Source: Rhodoligotrophos appendicifer (GTDB taxonomy: Bacteria; Pseudomonadota; Alphaproteobacteria; Rhizobiales; Im1). From it: a stretch of DNA of 64,000 nt. The stretch is taken from the NCBI RefSeq assembly GCF_007474605.1, contig NZ_VHKL01000002.1:248001-312000 (forward strand), written 5' to 3'. Under the pieces are notes generated by a model. That model searched no databases and was not told where the DNA came from. It saw nothing but the letters and a program-made list of their open reading frames with translations. The stretch's first letter is position 1, and each line of letters opens with the position of its first letter. This document shows positions 1 through 8,478 of this stretch, one piece after another. Both the position numbers and the translations under genes were made by a program.

Positions 1-1
1 C

Positions 2-1282
2 AATCCGGTGCTGCCCAATGCCAATTTCGCCCAGATCGTCATCGTCGCGAAGGATATCGAGGGGCGCGAACGGCTGAAGGCACGGCTGGAGCGGCAGATC
101 GCCAATGGCGCGCTGGGGGAGGCGCGGGTGCGCGTCGACCGTTTCGTGTTCGGTCCGCCGGTGGGTTTCCCGGTGCAGTTCCGGGTCATCGGGCCGGATC
201 CCCTGGAGGTGCGGACGATCGCCGCCCAGGTGCGCGAAATCATGGCTCAGGACCAGGCCGTGATCGATCCCCATCTCAATTGGGGCGAGCAGACGAAATC
301 GGTGACTCTGCGGGTCGACCAGGACCGGGCCCGGGCCATGGGACTGACGCCGGCCCAGGTCTCGCAGACGCTGCAGACCCTGCTCACGGGCTATACCATC
401 ACCCAGCAGCGGCGCGGCATCGACCTCATCGACATCGTGGCGCGGGCGGTTCCCGAGGAGCGGCTCGACCTCGACCATCTCGCGTCGCTGACGGTTGCCA
501 CGGTCAATGGCGTCGCCGTGCCACTCGGCCAGATCGCCCGGATCGCCTATGATTTCGAGGAGCCAATCCTGTGGCGGCGCAATCGCGACCTCGTCCTCAC
601 CGTCCGCGGAGACGTCATCGACGGGGTCCAGCCACCGGACGTGACGACGCGGCTTCTGCCGAAGCTCGATCCGATCGTGAAGGCGCTGCCCGAGGGCTAT
701 CGCATCGAAACCGGCGGCTCGATCGAGGAAAGCGCCAAGGCCAACAAGGCGCTGGTGGCCGTGTTCCCGGTGATGATCATCGCCATGATGACGCTGCTGA
801 TGATCCAGCTGCAGAGCTTCTCGCGGCTCGCCCTGGTCATGATCACGGCGCCGCTCGGGCTCATCGGCGCCACTGCGGCGCTGCTCGTCGCCAACATGCC
901 CTTCGGTTTCAATGCTACTCTGGGAATGATCGCGCTGGCGGGCATGATCATGCGCAATACCGTGATCCTGGTGGATCAGATCGATACCGACATCGCCGCC
1001 GGACATGCGCAGGACCAGGCCATCGTGGATGCGACGGTGCGGCGGGCGCGGCCCGTGGTGCTCACGGCGCTGGCCGCCGTGCTGGGCATGATCCCGCTGA
1101 CCACGAGCGCGTTCTGGGGCCCCATGGCGGTCACCATCATGGGCGGACTGATCGTGGCCACCGTGCTGACGCTGCTGGTGGTGCCGGCCCTGTACGCGCT
1201 TTGGTTCCGGGTCAAGGTGACGACGCCGGAGGTCATCGCCGAAGCCGATGGGGACTTCGGTGTTCTGCAGCCGGCCGAGTGA
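2..1282 (+). CDS. RND-family efflux permease, C-terminal part (5' end outside window)
   Basis: The reading frame is already open at the left edge, so only about the last 426 codons of a gene normally near 1,000-1,050 codons are visible. The visible part starts in the second periplasmic porter/docking region and ends in the C-terminal membrane block. Several hydrophobic helices lie at roughly visible residues 250-410, including the GMIMRNTVILVDQ stretch and the P-LTTSAFWGPMAV region typical of RND proton-driven exporters. Such proteins form inner-membrane trimers that pump drugs, solvents or metals out with a membrane-fusion protein and an outer-membrane channel. Those partners would be upstream, outside the window. 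The substrate class cannot be told from this fragment. The family call is firm and the specificity is unknown. Confidence 0.9.
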   Translation, partial: NPVLPNANFAQIVIVAKDIEGRERLKARLERQIANGALGEARVRVDRFVFGPPVGFPVQFRVIGPDPLEVRTIAAQVREIMAQDQAVIDPHLNWGEQTKSVTLRVDQDRARAMGLTPAQVSQTLQTLLTGYTITQQRRGIDLIDIVARAVPEERLDLDHLASLTVATVNGVAVPLGQIARIAYDFEEPILWRRNRDLVLTVRGDVIDGVQPPDVTTRLLPKLDPIVKALPEGYRIETGGSIEESAKANKALVAVFPVMIIAMMTLLMIQLQSFSRLALVMITAPLGLIGATAALLVANMPFGFNATLGMIALAGMIMRNTVILVDQIDTDIAAGHAQDQAIVDATVRRARPVVLTALAAVLGMIPLTTSAFWGPMAVTIMGGLIVATVLTLLVVPALYALWFRVKVTTPEVIAEADGDFGVLQPAE

Positions 1283-1351
1283 AGAACCAATTCCCAACAG
1301 GAGATTTTGGCGCTAAAACAGTTTTAGTTTATCAACAGGAAACAAAGTTTC

Positions 1352-2497
1352 ATGGCCGATAATTTCAAGGCGTCGCCTCGGTCCCGCGTGGCGCAGATCG
1401 GACATTTCGTCGATCCGGCCCATGGAGCGATCGTCCCCCCGATCCAGTTCGCCACGACCTTCGCCCGGGACGAGACCCATGAGCTGATGGGCGAGTTCCT
1501 CTATTCCCGTTATGGCTCTCCGACCGTGGCCCAGGCCGAGGCGGCGCTGGCGGAGCTCGAGGGAGCGGAGGCGGCGTTGCTCTATGCGTCCGGGCTTGCC
1601 GGGATCGTGGCGGTCTGCGAGGCCCTGCACAAGGGGCAGCATATGGTGGCTCCTCGCATCATGTATCATGGCGCCCAGAGCTGGATGCGCCGCATCGCAG
1701 AGCGTCGCGGCATCGGGCTCGACTTCTACGAGACCAGCGATCCCAAGAGCCTGGCGCGCGTCGTGCACCGGGAAACGGCGCTGGTGTGGGGCGAGACGAT
1801 CGTCAATCCCACCTGGGACGTCCTCGACATCGCGGCTGCCGCGGATATCGCGCATGAGGCCGGAGCCCTCCTCGTCGTCGATTCAACCTGCGCGCCGCCG
1901 GTGACGACGCGGCCGCTCGATCTCGGCGCCGACATGGTCTTCCATTCCGCCACCAAATACCTCAACGGCCATAGCGACCTGACCGGGGGCGTATTGGCGG
2001 TGAAATCCCGCAATGCCCTGTGGGACGACGTGGTGGTGACGCGGAAATATCTCGGCTCGATCATGGCCCCGTTCGAAGCCTGGCTGCTGATGCGTGGCAT
2101 GCGCACCGTGTTCGTGCGCTTCGAGGCGATCTCGGCTGCGGCGCTGAAGATCGCGCGGGGGCTCGAAGGCAATGGGAAGGTCGAGCGGGTGCTCTATCCA
2201 GGCCTGCCCAGCCACCCGGACCACCAGACGGCCGTCAAGCAGATGAGCAATGGCTTCGGCGGCATGATGTCCCTGCTGGTCAAGGGCGGAGAGGCCGAGG
2301 CCAAGCGCTTCGTCACATCGCTCAAGCTGTTCCTCCCGGCGACGTCGCTGGGCGGCGTCGAGAGTCTCGCGGAGCACCGGCGCACAGCAGAGGGGCCGAC
2401 ATCGGAAGTGGCACCGAATCTGGTGCGGCTGTCGATCGGCATCGAGGACGGAGACGACCTCCTGCGGGATGTCGAGCAAGCGCTGGAGAGGATCTGA
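1352..2497 (+). CDS. Cys/Met metabolism PLP-dependent enzyme (gamma-synthase/gamma-lyase type)
   Basis: The 381-residue protein has the fold-type I PLP architecture of the cystathionine gamma-synthase/methionine gamma-lyase family. Visible family features are the YSRYGSPT segment near residue 51, the D-S-T stretch before the active site, and the Schiff-base lysine K202 in SATKYLNGHSD. The GGVESL and EHR segments near the C-terminus match the substrate-carboxylate binding part of the family. It probably catalyses beta- or gamma-elimination or replacement on a sulfur-containing amino acid, and the exact substrate cannot be assigned from motifs. The start is ATG preceded by AGGA at suitable spacing. 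It stands alone on the + strand between the RND gene and a convergent hydrolase gene. Confidence 0.85.
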   Translation: MADNFKASPRSRVAQIGHFVDPAHGAIVPPIQFATTFARDETHELMGEFLYSRYGSPTVAQAEAALAELEGAEAALLYASGLAGIVAVCEALHKGQHMVAPRIMYHGAQSWMRRIAERRGIGLDFYETSDPKSLARVVHRETALVWGETIVNPTWDVLDIAAAADIAHEAGALLVVDSTCAPPVTTRPLDLGADMVFHSATKYLNGHSDLTGGVLAVKSRNALWDDVVVTRKYLGSIMAPFEAWLLMRGMRTVFVRFEAISAAALKIARGLEGNGKVERVLYPGLPSHPDHQTAVKQMSNGFGGMMSLLVKGGEAEAKRFVTSLKLFLPATSLGGVESLAEHRRTAEGPTSEVAPNLVRLSIGIEDGDDLLRDVEQALERI

Positions 2498-2531
2498 GGT
2501 CGCCTGAGCGTTGGACCCTGAAGCGGCAGCC

Positions 2532-3479
2532 TTAGTTCGGCAGGCCCAGGAGGCCGGCGGCGTTCCTGCCGATCAGGATCTTGATGTCGTCGGCCGTGAA
2601 TTGCAGATCGAGCAGCATCGAGACGATCTGGCGAAAGCCCTCGACCGGCCGCGGCGCTTCCGTGAGGCCGAGATCAGAGCCCAGAATGGTGCGGTCAATC
2701 CCGGCCACGTCGATCCAGTGCTTCAACTGGTCCGGCGTGAACTGTTTGACGCGGCTGTCGACAAACATGCAGATCGAATGCTCCATATAGGCGCCCAGCG
2801 CGACCAGCCCCCGGATGTCCGCGTCACTGCAGCCGACGACATAGGTCGGGTGGTTCACCATCATCTTCTTCACGCCGCGACGTTTGGCTTCCTCGAATAG
2901 GGGGAAGAGTTCGGTCACGTGCAGATGGCCGCCGGCAAGGATGATGTCGGCTTCGGCAATGATATCGAGCACCGCGAGGGTCTCGTCGGTGAGTTTCCGG
3001 TTCGCGTCGAGAACGCTCAGCGGGATCGGCTCCAGCATGCGCTGGGCGGTCTTGGGGAAGTTCTTCGCGTCACCGGAGCCTTGCGCCAAGTGATTGGCGG
3101 CGGAGAAGGTCGGCATCCAGACGATCTTGCCGCCCAGCTTCACGCAGTGGTCGACGGCATGGGGATTGACCCCACCGGTCGCGTTGTTCAGAGCGACGCC
3201 CGAAAACAGCTTCACGCTCGTATCGGGAAAAAGCCTCTCCAAGATCTGGGCATGAGCCATGCCGGGATAGTAGTGGTCCTTGTAGAGCAGGGCTGAGAAC
3301 TTGGCGTCGGCCGCCTCCTGCATGGCTTCGGCGTGGTCGAGAATGCGCGGCATGACGGAGGGGCCGGAATGGCAGTGGAGATCGATGGCGCCGGGCAGGA
3401 TGGCGGCCACTTCTGCGGCACGCCGGGGGTCCTTCAAGGCCTGGTCGGTGGGAATGCCGGGCTCGAGAGTGGCGGCCAT
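2532..3479 (-). CDS. DUF6282-like amidohydrolase-fold protein
   Basis: This 315-residue protein resembles the DUF6282 group of TIM-barrel metal-dependent hydrolases. Metal-ligand-like motifs are in the usual order: DLHCHSG (about residue 33), LYKDHYY (about 65), GGHLHVTE (about 183), NHPTY (about 207) and GSDLG near the C-terminus. A cytosolic hydrolase or decarboxylase acting on a small cyclic or carboxylic substrate is likely, but the substrate is unknown. The start has GGAGGA six bases upstream. The HpcH/HpaI aldolase gene lies 23 bases upstream on the same strand, so the two are very likely co-transcribed and act in one catabolic route controlled by the divergent IclR regulator. Confidence 0.75.
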   Translation of the reverse strand: MAATLEPGIPTDQALKDPRRAAEVAAILPGAIDLHCHSGPSVMPRILDHAEAMQEAADAKFSALLYKDHYYPGMAHAQILERLFPDTSVKLFSGVALNNATGGVNPHAVDHCVKLGGKIVWMPTFSAANHLAQGSGDAKNFPKTAQRMLEPIPLSVLDANRKLTDETLAVLDIIAEADIILAGGHLHVTELFPLFEEAKRRGVKKMMVNHPTYVVGCSDADIRGLVALGAYMEHSICMFVDSRVKQFTPDQLKHWIDVAGIDRTILGSDLGLTEAPRPVEGFRQIVSMLLDLQFTADDIKILIGRNAAGLLGLPN

Positions 3480-3502
3480 GGGGTCCTCCGTCTATGGCGC
3501 GC

Positions 3503-4294
3503 TCAGTTGGCGCGGAGGCTCGAGAAGTCCTGCAGAAGCCTGCCGGCGGCCTGGCGCAGGAACCCCTGGTCCGAGGAGACGATGAAGCCGGTAATGCCGA
3601 GCGCCTTGGCGCTTTCGGCTTCCGCCGCATTGGCGACCATCAACAGGACGGGCTTGTTCACGCGCTTGGCGGCAGCCACCACCTTCTCCGTTGCGGCCAT
3701 GATTTCGGGCGCCGCCATGGACGCCGCCCCCATCGCCACCGACAGATCGCCCCGGCCGACGAAAAAGGCATCGATCCCATCGACAGCCACAATGGCATCG
3801 ATCGCCTCGATCGCCTCGGGGTCCTCGATCATGGCCACGACCGTCGCGGCCTTATCGCCCGCGTCCACATGGTCCCACATGCCCACGGCACCAAAGCCTC
3901 CGGCACGGGTTGTGTTGGAGAAGCCCCGCTTGCCGCCGCGATAGCGGCAGGCGGACGCCACGTCGCGGGCCTTCTCGGCACTGAAGACATGCGGCACCAT
4001 AACGCCGGTCGCCCCGTCGTCCAGCACGGCCAGCAGCTTGGCGGCCGTCGGCTCGGAGACGCGAACGATCCCTGCGGTGTTCGAAGCGCGGGCGGCAAGC
4101 AGGCCGGCATCAATGGTCACCCGGTCGAAGGGGGCATGTTCCTCGTCGATGACCACGAAGTCGAAGCCGAGGCCGCCGATGATTTCGATAGGATGCGTCG
4201 CTGGGGTCTTGATGAAGGTGCCTACCACCAGTTCATGGGCCAGCAAGCGCTGGCGAAAATCGGCCGCCGAGGGACGGCCGGACGGGGCACTCAT
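3503..4294 (-). CDS. HpcH/HpaI-type class II aldolase / citrate lyase family protein
   Basis: The protein (263 residues from the chosen start) belongs to the HpcH/HpaI pyruvate-aldolase family. It carries the DEEHAPFD motif (about residue 50), which supplies acid/base and metal-binding function, an R-VSEPTAAK stretch, and the GRGDLSVAMG metal/phosphate-loop region near residue 175. Members cleave 4-hydroxy-2-oxo acids to pyruvate plus an aldehyde using a divalent metal. Two in-frame ATGs lie six bases apart. The strong AAGGAGG abuts the first one directly but is six bases from the second, so the second (position 4294) is preferred. It is first in a two-gene operon with the DUF6282-like hydrolase and is divergent from an IclR regulator. 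The substrate is not predictable beyond a 2-oxo acid. Confidence 0.85.
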   Translation of the reverse strand: MSAPSGRPSAADFRQRLLAHELVVGTFIKTPATHPIEIIGGLGFDFVVIDEEHAPFDRVTIDAGLLAARASNTAGIVRVSEPTAAKLLAVLDDGATGVMVPHVFSAEKARDVASACRYRGGKRGFSNTTRAGGFGAVGMWDHVDAGDKAATVVAMIEDPEAIEAIDAIVAVDGIDAFFVGRGDLSVAMGAASMAAPEIMAATEKVVAAAKRVNKPVLLMVANAAEAESAKALGITGFIVSSDQGFLRQAAGRLLQDFSSLRAN

Positions 4295-4307
4295 GGGCAT
4301 CCTCCTT

Positions 4308-4324
4308 GTTTCGAACAGCGAAAC
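4308..4324. promoter_or_regulatory. Candidate IclR-type operator
   Basis: A perfect inverted repeat, GTTTCG-N5-CGAAAC, sits in the 101-base gap between the aldolase start and the divergent IclR start. Position and symmetry fit a dimeric regulator controlling both directions. It lies about 14 bases upstream of the aldolase start codon, so binding could block transcription toward the aldolase operon. Its use by the adjacent IclR protein is an inference. Confidence 0.4.
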
Positions 4325-4395
4325 GAAATATCATTTTTATGAAGATTTGGCGGTGCGACCGCGATCCTGTCAAGGGAAAAAACAGGGGTCCCTGC

Positions 4396-5193
4396 ATGCC
4401 GAAGGTCGGCGGAAAACAGAGTGGCGGCGTGCAGTCGGTGGTGCTCGCGCTGCGCCTCGTGGAGCTGTTTGTCGAGGCGCGCAGCCCGATCGGCATCACG
4501 GCCCTGGCCGATCGTCTTGGCACGACCAAGAGCCGAATCTATCGTCATGTGCAGACCCTGGTTCAAGAAGGATACATCACCCAGGCTCCCGATTCGGAGC
4601 GCTATCAGGCCGGACCCAAGCTCGTCATGCTCGGCCGGATCGTCAACGACAATCTGGATCTCGCAGAGGCGGCCGCACCCATCGCCCGGGAGTTGCGCGA
4701 CGTGCTCGGTCATTCGACCGTCGTGTCGCAAATCGCGCCCGACGGCGTGCAGGTGCTGCTGACCTTTCCAGGCCGATCGGCCGTGGAAATCGGCGTCCGA
4801 CGCGGGTCCGTCCTGTCCTATCATGCCTCGGCGCAGGGGCGCATCGCGATGGCCTTTGGCAGCAGCGACCTGCAGGAGCGCGTGATCCGCTCGCCGCTGG
4901 AAATGTTCACGCCGCGCACCCTGGTCCGTCCCGCGGGACTGATCGCCGAGGTGGATCGTGTCAGAGCCCGGGGGTGGGCCGTGGCACCGGATCAGATGTT
5001 CATCGGGCTCAATGGCCTGGCCGCGCCCATCTTCGGAATGAACGGCGATCTGGTGGGCACTCTGGGGGTGCTCGATTCAACCCAATTCCTCGAAACGGTG
5101 CCTTCCGAAGTGCAGATCCGCAAGACCGTGGAGGCAGCCGCGCGCATCTCGGAGGCGTTGGGATACCGACCAGGGAGCTCCAGGCGGTCTTGA
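4396..5193 (+). CDS. IclR-family transcriptional regulator
   Basis: The 265-residue protein has an N-terminal winged helix-turn-helix (residues about 10-70, with ITALADRLGTTKSRIYRHVQTL) and a C-terminal IclR effector-binding domain (about 80-255). The ATG at 4396 is chosen because AGGGG lies about nine bases upstream and this gives the usual family length. An upstream in-frame ATG at 4306 would run through the divergent promoter region and add 30 atypical residues. IclR proteins act as dimers or tetramers that sense small organic acids or aromatics. The divergent aldolase/hydrolase operon is the obvious target. Confidence 0.9.
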   Translation: MPKVGGKQSGGVQSVVLALRLVELFVEARSPIGITALADRLGTTKSRIYRHVQTLVQEGYITQAPDSERYQAGPKLVMLGRIVNDNLDLAEAAAPIARELRDVLGHSTVVSQIAPDGVQVLLTFPGRSAVEIGVRRGSVLSYHASAQGRIAMAFGSSDLQERVIRSPLEMFTPRTLVRPAGLIAEVDRVRARGWAVAPDQMFIGLNGLAAPIFGMNGDLVGTLGVLDSTQFLETVPSEVQIRKTVEAAARISEALGYRPGSSRRS

Positions 5194-5209
5194 GGACTTG
5201 GTCGGGAGC

Positions 5210-6544
5210 TCAGGGCCCTACAGGGGTTACACGCCAGACGACATTGCCGACGTCGTCGGAGACCAGCAGAGCCCCCTGCTGATCCAGGATCACGTCCACG
5301 GGACGGCCTTGCGCATTGTCGTCGGCATTCAGGAAGTCCGTAAGCACGTCAAGAGGCATACCTGACGGCCTGCCATCCGCGAAGGGAACATAGATGACCT
5401 TGTACCCGCTCTTGGGACGCCGGTTCCAGGAGCCGTGCTGGCCGACAAACAGGCCGCTGCGCCATTGCTCAGGCAGGCTCGTGTCCTGGGAGAAGGCGAT
5501 CCCCAATGACGCCGTATGGGGTCCGAGAGCGTAGTCCGGTGCAATCGCCTTGGCGACGAGCTCGGGGTTCTGCGGCTCGACCCGGACATCCACATTCTGG
5601 CCCCAGTAGCTGTAAGGCCAGCCGTAGAACGCGCCGTCTTTCACCGATGTGATATAATCGGGAACGAGGTCGCTGCCGATCTCGTCGCGCTCGTTCACGG
5701 CCGTCCACAGGGCTCCGGTGGTCGGCTCCCAGGCCAGTCCGTTGGGATTGCGCAGGCCGGTGGCGAATTCCCGCATCTGGCTGGTCGCGCGGTCGAGCTC
5801 CCAGATCGCCGCACGGCCCTTTTCGGCCTCCAAGCCATTCTCGCCGACATTGCTGTTCGATCCGACGGTGATATAGAGCTTCGCGCCGTCCGGGCTGGCG
5901 ATGACGTTCTTCGTCCAGTGATGGTTTATTCCGGCCGGCAGATCGACGACCTTGGTGCCCGGATCGGAAATGGACGTCGCACCTTCGGTGTAAGGGAAAC
6001 GCATCAGGGCATCGGCATTGGCCACGTAGAGATCACTGCCCACGAGCGTCATTCCGAAGGGCGAATGCAACCCCTTCAGGAAAACGGAGCGCTGATCGGC
6101 GACGCCGTCGCCATCGGTGTCGCGCAAAAGGGTGATGCGGTCGGGGCTCGGCACACCCGCGCCGGCCCAACTCATGACCAGATCCATGACCCAGCCCTTG
6201 ATCCCGGGATCAGCATCGGATTTGGGAGCGTTGCTTTCGGCGACAAGGATATCGCCATTGGGCAGCTTATAGAGCCAGCGCGGATGATCGAGCTTGTCTG
6301 CGAAGGCGGAGACCTTCAGGCCCTCTGCCGGCGTCGGTTTGGCCCCTTCGGACCAGCCGACCGCCGGGGCGATGTTGACCGTGGGCACAAGCGTCTTGTC
6401 CGGCGGCGGCAGCTGGGGATTGGTCCCGGTTCCGGCGGCCACGTCGACGGTCGCCCGCTCCGGGTAGATGACGATTTTCACGATGGCGACAGCAGCCACG
6501 ATCAGTGCCGTCAAGACGATCAACCAGACATAGGATCTGCGCAT
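5210..6544 (-). CDS. Membrane-anchored sorbosone/glucose dehydrogenase-like beta-propeller
   Basis: The 444-residue protein begins with one hydrophobic segment (residues about 6-28) that would anchor it in the inner membrane, or serve as an uncleaved signal, with the rest in the periplasm. The remainder matches the PQQ-dependent sorbosone/glucose dehydrogenase (GDH) family. Features include [19 protein letters not shown] (about residue 87), a DTDGDGVAD calcium-loop-like segment, GLHSPFGM, a NHHWTKN segment, [12 protein letters not shown], and [15 protein letters not shown] late in the chain. PQQ-dependent oxidation of a sugar or aldehyde, with electrons passed to the respiratory chain, is the likely role. 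No PQQ biosynthesis gene is in the window. It is convergent with the iclR gene, 16 bases apart. Confidence 0.82.
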   Translation of the reverse strand: MRRSYVWLIVLTALIVAAVAIVKIVIYPERATVDVAAGTGTNPQLPPPDKTLVPTVNIAPAVGWSEGAKPTPAEGLKVSAFADKLDHPRWLYKLPNGDILVAESNAPKSDADPGIKGWVMDLVMSWAGAGVPSPDRITLLRDTDGDGVADQRSVFLKGLHSPFGMTLVGSDLYVANADALMRFPYTEGATSISDPGTKVVDLPAGINHHWTKNVIASPDGAKLYITVGSNSNVGENGLEAEKGRAAIWELDRATSQMREFATGLRNPNGLAWEPTTGALWTAVNERDEIGSDLVPDYITSVKDGAFYGWPYSYWGQNVDVRVEPQNPELVAKAIAPDYALGPHTASLGIAFSQDTSLPEQWRSGLFVGQHGSWNRRPKSGYKVIYVPFADGRPSGMPLDVLTDFLNADDNAQGRPVDVILDQQGALLVSDDVGNVVWRVTPVGP

Positions 6545-6619
6545 TTGTGGAGCCTCGACTTCGCTGCCCCTATCAACGCGCTCCTGCCCCCGATCGATCC
6601 CGGGCTCGGCGCAATCCGA

Positions 6620-7510
6620 TCAATGGTTGCGATAGCGGCTGATGGCGATGCCCGAGAGGATGAGGCACAGGCCGATCACCGCCTCGGTGCTCAGAGGTTC
6701 TCCCATGACGAGCCACCCCACCAGAACCGCACAACACGGAATGAGGTAGCTCGAATAGGAGGTGAAGCTGATCCCGTTGCGACCGATGAGCGAGTATAGC
6801 AGCAAGACCGCAAAACCGGTGGCCACGACGCCGAGGACCAGCACCGGCACATAGGCCTGCAGGGGCACCTGGGCGAGAGACGTCGGGTCCTGAACCAGAG
6901 CGAGAAACAAACCAATGATGCCGGCCACCGTCATGACGCCGGCCGCCGTCTCGGTCGGATCCACCCTCGGCATCTTGCGCGCGATGATGTTGTGACTGGC
7001 AAAGCAAAGGCTCGCCGCAACGAGCGAGAGTTCGCCCCAGACGTCGATCTGCGGGCCCTCGCTCCACAGCAACTCCGGTCCGATCAGGACGCCGACGCCG
7101 ACGAAGCCGACCAGGAAGCCGGTGAAGGTGCGCAGGTTCAACCGCTCGTCCGGCAATGCGAGATGCGCCCCGACGATGGCCATGATGGGCGTGCTGGCCA
7201 TGAGGATGCCGGCCAGGCCGGACGGGATTTTCTGCGTGCCCCAGGCAATGAGATAGAAGGGGAGCACGTTGCCGATCACTGCAAGGCCGGCAAACCACGC
7301 CCAGACGTCGAGACGGCGGGGTAGGGTCCGGCCCTGAAGCCATACAGCGGGAACAAGGACAAGCGCTGCAATCGCCATCCGCAATGCCGTCACCCACAGG
7401 GGGGCCATCCCCTCCACAGCCACCTTCACCAGGGCCAGCGACGATCCCCAGATGCTGACCATCACGGCAAGCATCAGCCAGTCGAGCATGTTGGGTTTGC
7501 GTTGGGCCAT
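6620..7510 (-). CDS. DMT-superfamily (EamA) transporter
   Basis: The 296-residue protein consists of two EamA repeats with about ten transmembrane helices (for example residues 8-26 and 34-52), ending in ISRYRNH. EamA permeases of this length usually export amino acids or other metabolites. An upstream in-frame start at 7606 would add 32 residues that look like non-coding sequence rich in Pro/Ser. The ATG at 7510, directly before AQRKPNMLDWL, gives the expected cytosolic N-terminus. It is divergent from the first Ku gene, and the Ku promoter lies in the gap. The substrate is unknown. Confidence 0.85.
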   Translation of the reverse strand: MAQRKPNMLDWLMLAVMVSIWGSSLALVKVAVEGMAPLWVTALRMAIAALVLVPAVWLQGRTLPRRLDVWAWFAGLAVIGNVLPFYLIAWGTQKIPSGLAGILMASTPIMAIVGAHLALPDERLNLRTFTGFLVGFVGVGVLIGPELLWSEGPQIDVWGELSLVAASLCFASHNIIARKMPRVDPTETAAGVMTVAGIIGLFLALVQDPTSLAQVPLQAYVPVLVLGVVATGFAVLLLYSLIGRNGISFTSYSSYLIPCCAVLVGWLVMGEPLSTEAVIGLCLILSGIAISRYRNH

Positions 7511-7586
7511 TGGATTTTCTGCAGGCGGAGGGTTCGGTTGTGTAGACCAAACCCCAGCCGGAGAGAATGACGTTCTGAGGCTCGCC

Positions 7587-7611
7587 GGAACGATCCGCAG
7601 CGCCAAAGGTT
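7587..7611 (+). promoter_or_regulatory. Candidate EcfG (general-stress sigma) promoter of ku-1
   Basis: GGAAC (7587-7591), then 16 bases, then GGTT (7608-7611). This matches the alphaproteobacterial EcfG/RpoE2 pattern GGAAC-N16/17-CGTT except for the first base of the -10 element. Transcription would begin near 7619, leaving about 27 untranslated bases before the ku-1 ATG. Two further transcription units of the same end-joining island carry comparable elements. Confidence 0.55.
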
Positions 7612-7646
7612 TGTCATTCGCTATAACGCTGCCCGAGGATCAGGCC

Positions 7647-8453
7647 ATGGCGCCACGCAGTTTCTGGAAAGGCTACCTGAAGCTCTCGCTCGTCACCTGT
7701 CCGGTGGCGATGATGCCGGCGATCACGCAGAGCGAGAAGGTTCGTTTCCACACCCTCAACCGCGCCACCGGCCACCGGATCCAGAGCCAGTATGTCGATG
7801 CGGAGACGCAGGAGCCCGTCGAGGATGAAGACGAGGTCAAAGGCTATGAAACGGGCGCCGACAGCTATGTGATGCTGGAGGATGAAGAGCTCGATGCCGT
7901 CGCTTTGGAAAGCACGCGCACCATCGACATCGACATGTTCGTGCCGAAATCCTCCATCGAGTGGATCTGGCTGGACAAGCCGCATTATCTCATGCCCGAC
8001 GATCCGGTCGGCGAGGAGGCCTTCTCCGTCATCCGGGATGCCATGGAGGCCACCGAGATGGTCGGCATTTCGCGGCTCGTCCTCTATCGCCGCGAGCGGG
8101 CCGTCATGCTGGAGCCGCGGGACCGCGGGATCGTCTTGTGGACATTGCGCTATGGCGACGAGGTCCGTGACAAAGCGCAGTACTTCCCGTCAAAAGAAAA
8201 GACCAAGGGCGACCCCAAGCTCCTGAGCATGGTCACGAAGGTCATCGAGGACCGCACCCAGGCCTGGGACCCATCGATGGTGACAGATCCGGTGCAGGAT
8301 AAGCTGCTCGACATCATCGCCGCGAAGAAGAAGGGCAAGAAGCCGCCGAAGAAGAAGGCAGCGGCAGAGAAGCCCAGCAATGTGGTCAGCATCATGGATG
8401 CGCTGAAGAAGAGCCTGGCCGCCGAGGAAAAGGGCGGCAAGGGCAAGCGGTAA
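7647..8453 (+). CDS. ku: Bacterial Ku protein (first copy)
   Basis: The 268-residue protein is a homodimeric-type bacterial Ku. The N-terminus has the family signature WKGYLKLSLVTCPV, followed by the Ku core beta-barrel (residues about 10-215) with FHTLNRATGHRI, VKGYE and a RRERAVMLEPRDRG segment. The C-terminal tail (about 220-268) is rich in lysine (KKKGKKPPKKK), as in Ku tails that bind DNA and help threading. Ku rings load on double-strand ends and recruit LigD. The start is the ATG with GAGGA eight bases upstream; upstream codons in frame belong to the promoter region. It is convergent with the second Ku gene, 25 bases away. The two copies are clearly different in sequence. Confidence 0.95.
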   Translation: MAPRSFWKGYLKLSLVTCPVAMMPAITQSEKVRFHTLNRATGHRIQSQYVDAETQEPVEDEDEVKGYETGADSYVMLEDEELDAVALESTRTIDIDMFVPKSSIEWIWLDKPHYLMPDDPVGEEAFSVIRDAMEATEMVGISRLVLYRRERAVMLEPRDRGIVLWTLRYGDEVRDKAQYFPSKEKTKGDPKLLSMVTKVIEDRTQAWDPSMVTDPVQDKLLDIIAAKKKGKKPPKKKAAAEKPSNVVSIMDALKKSLAAEEKGGKGKR

Positions 8454-8478
8454 CGATCAACTCGCCTTGCGACGACGA

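Noticed and set aside
4306-4395. N-terminal extension of the first IclR protein from the ATG at 4306
   Set aside because: It would begin inside the divergent promoter and operator region and has no ribosome-binding site. The ATG at 4396 gives the family length.
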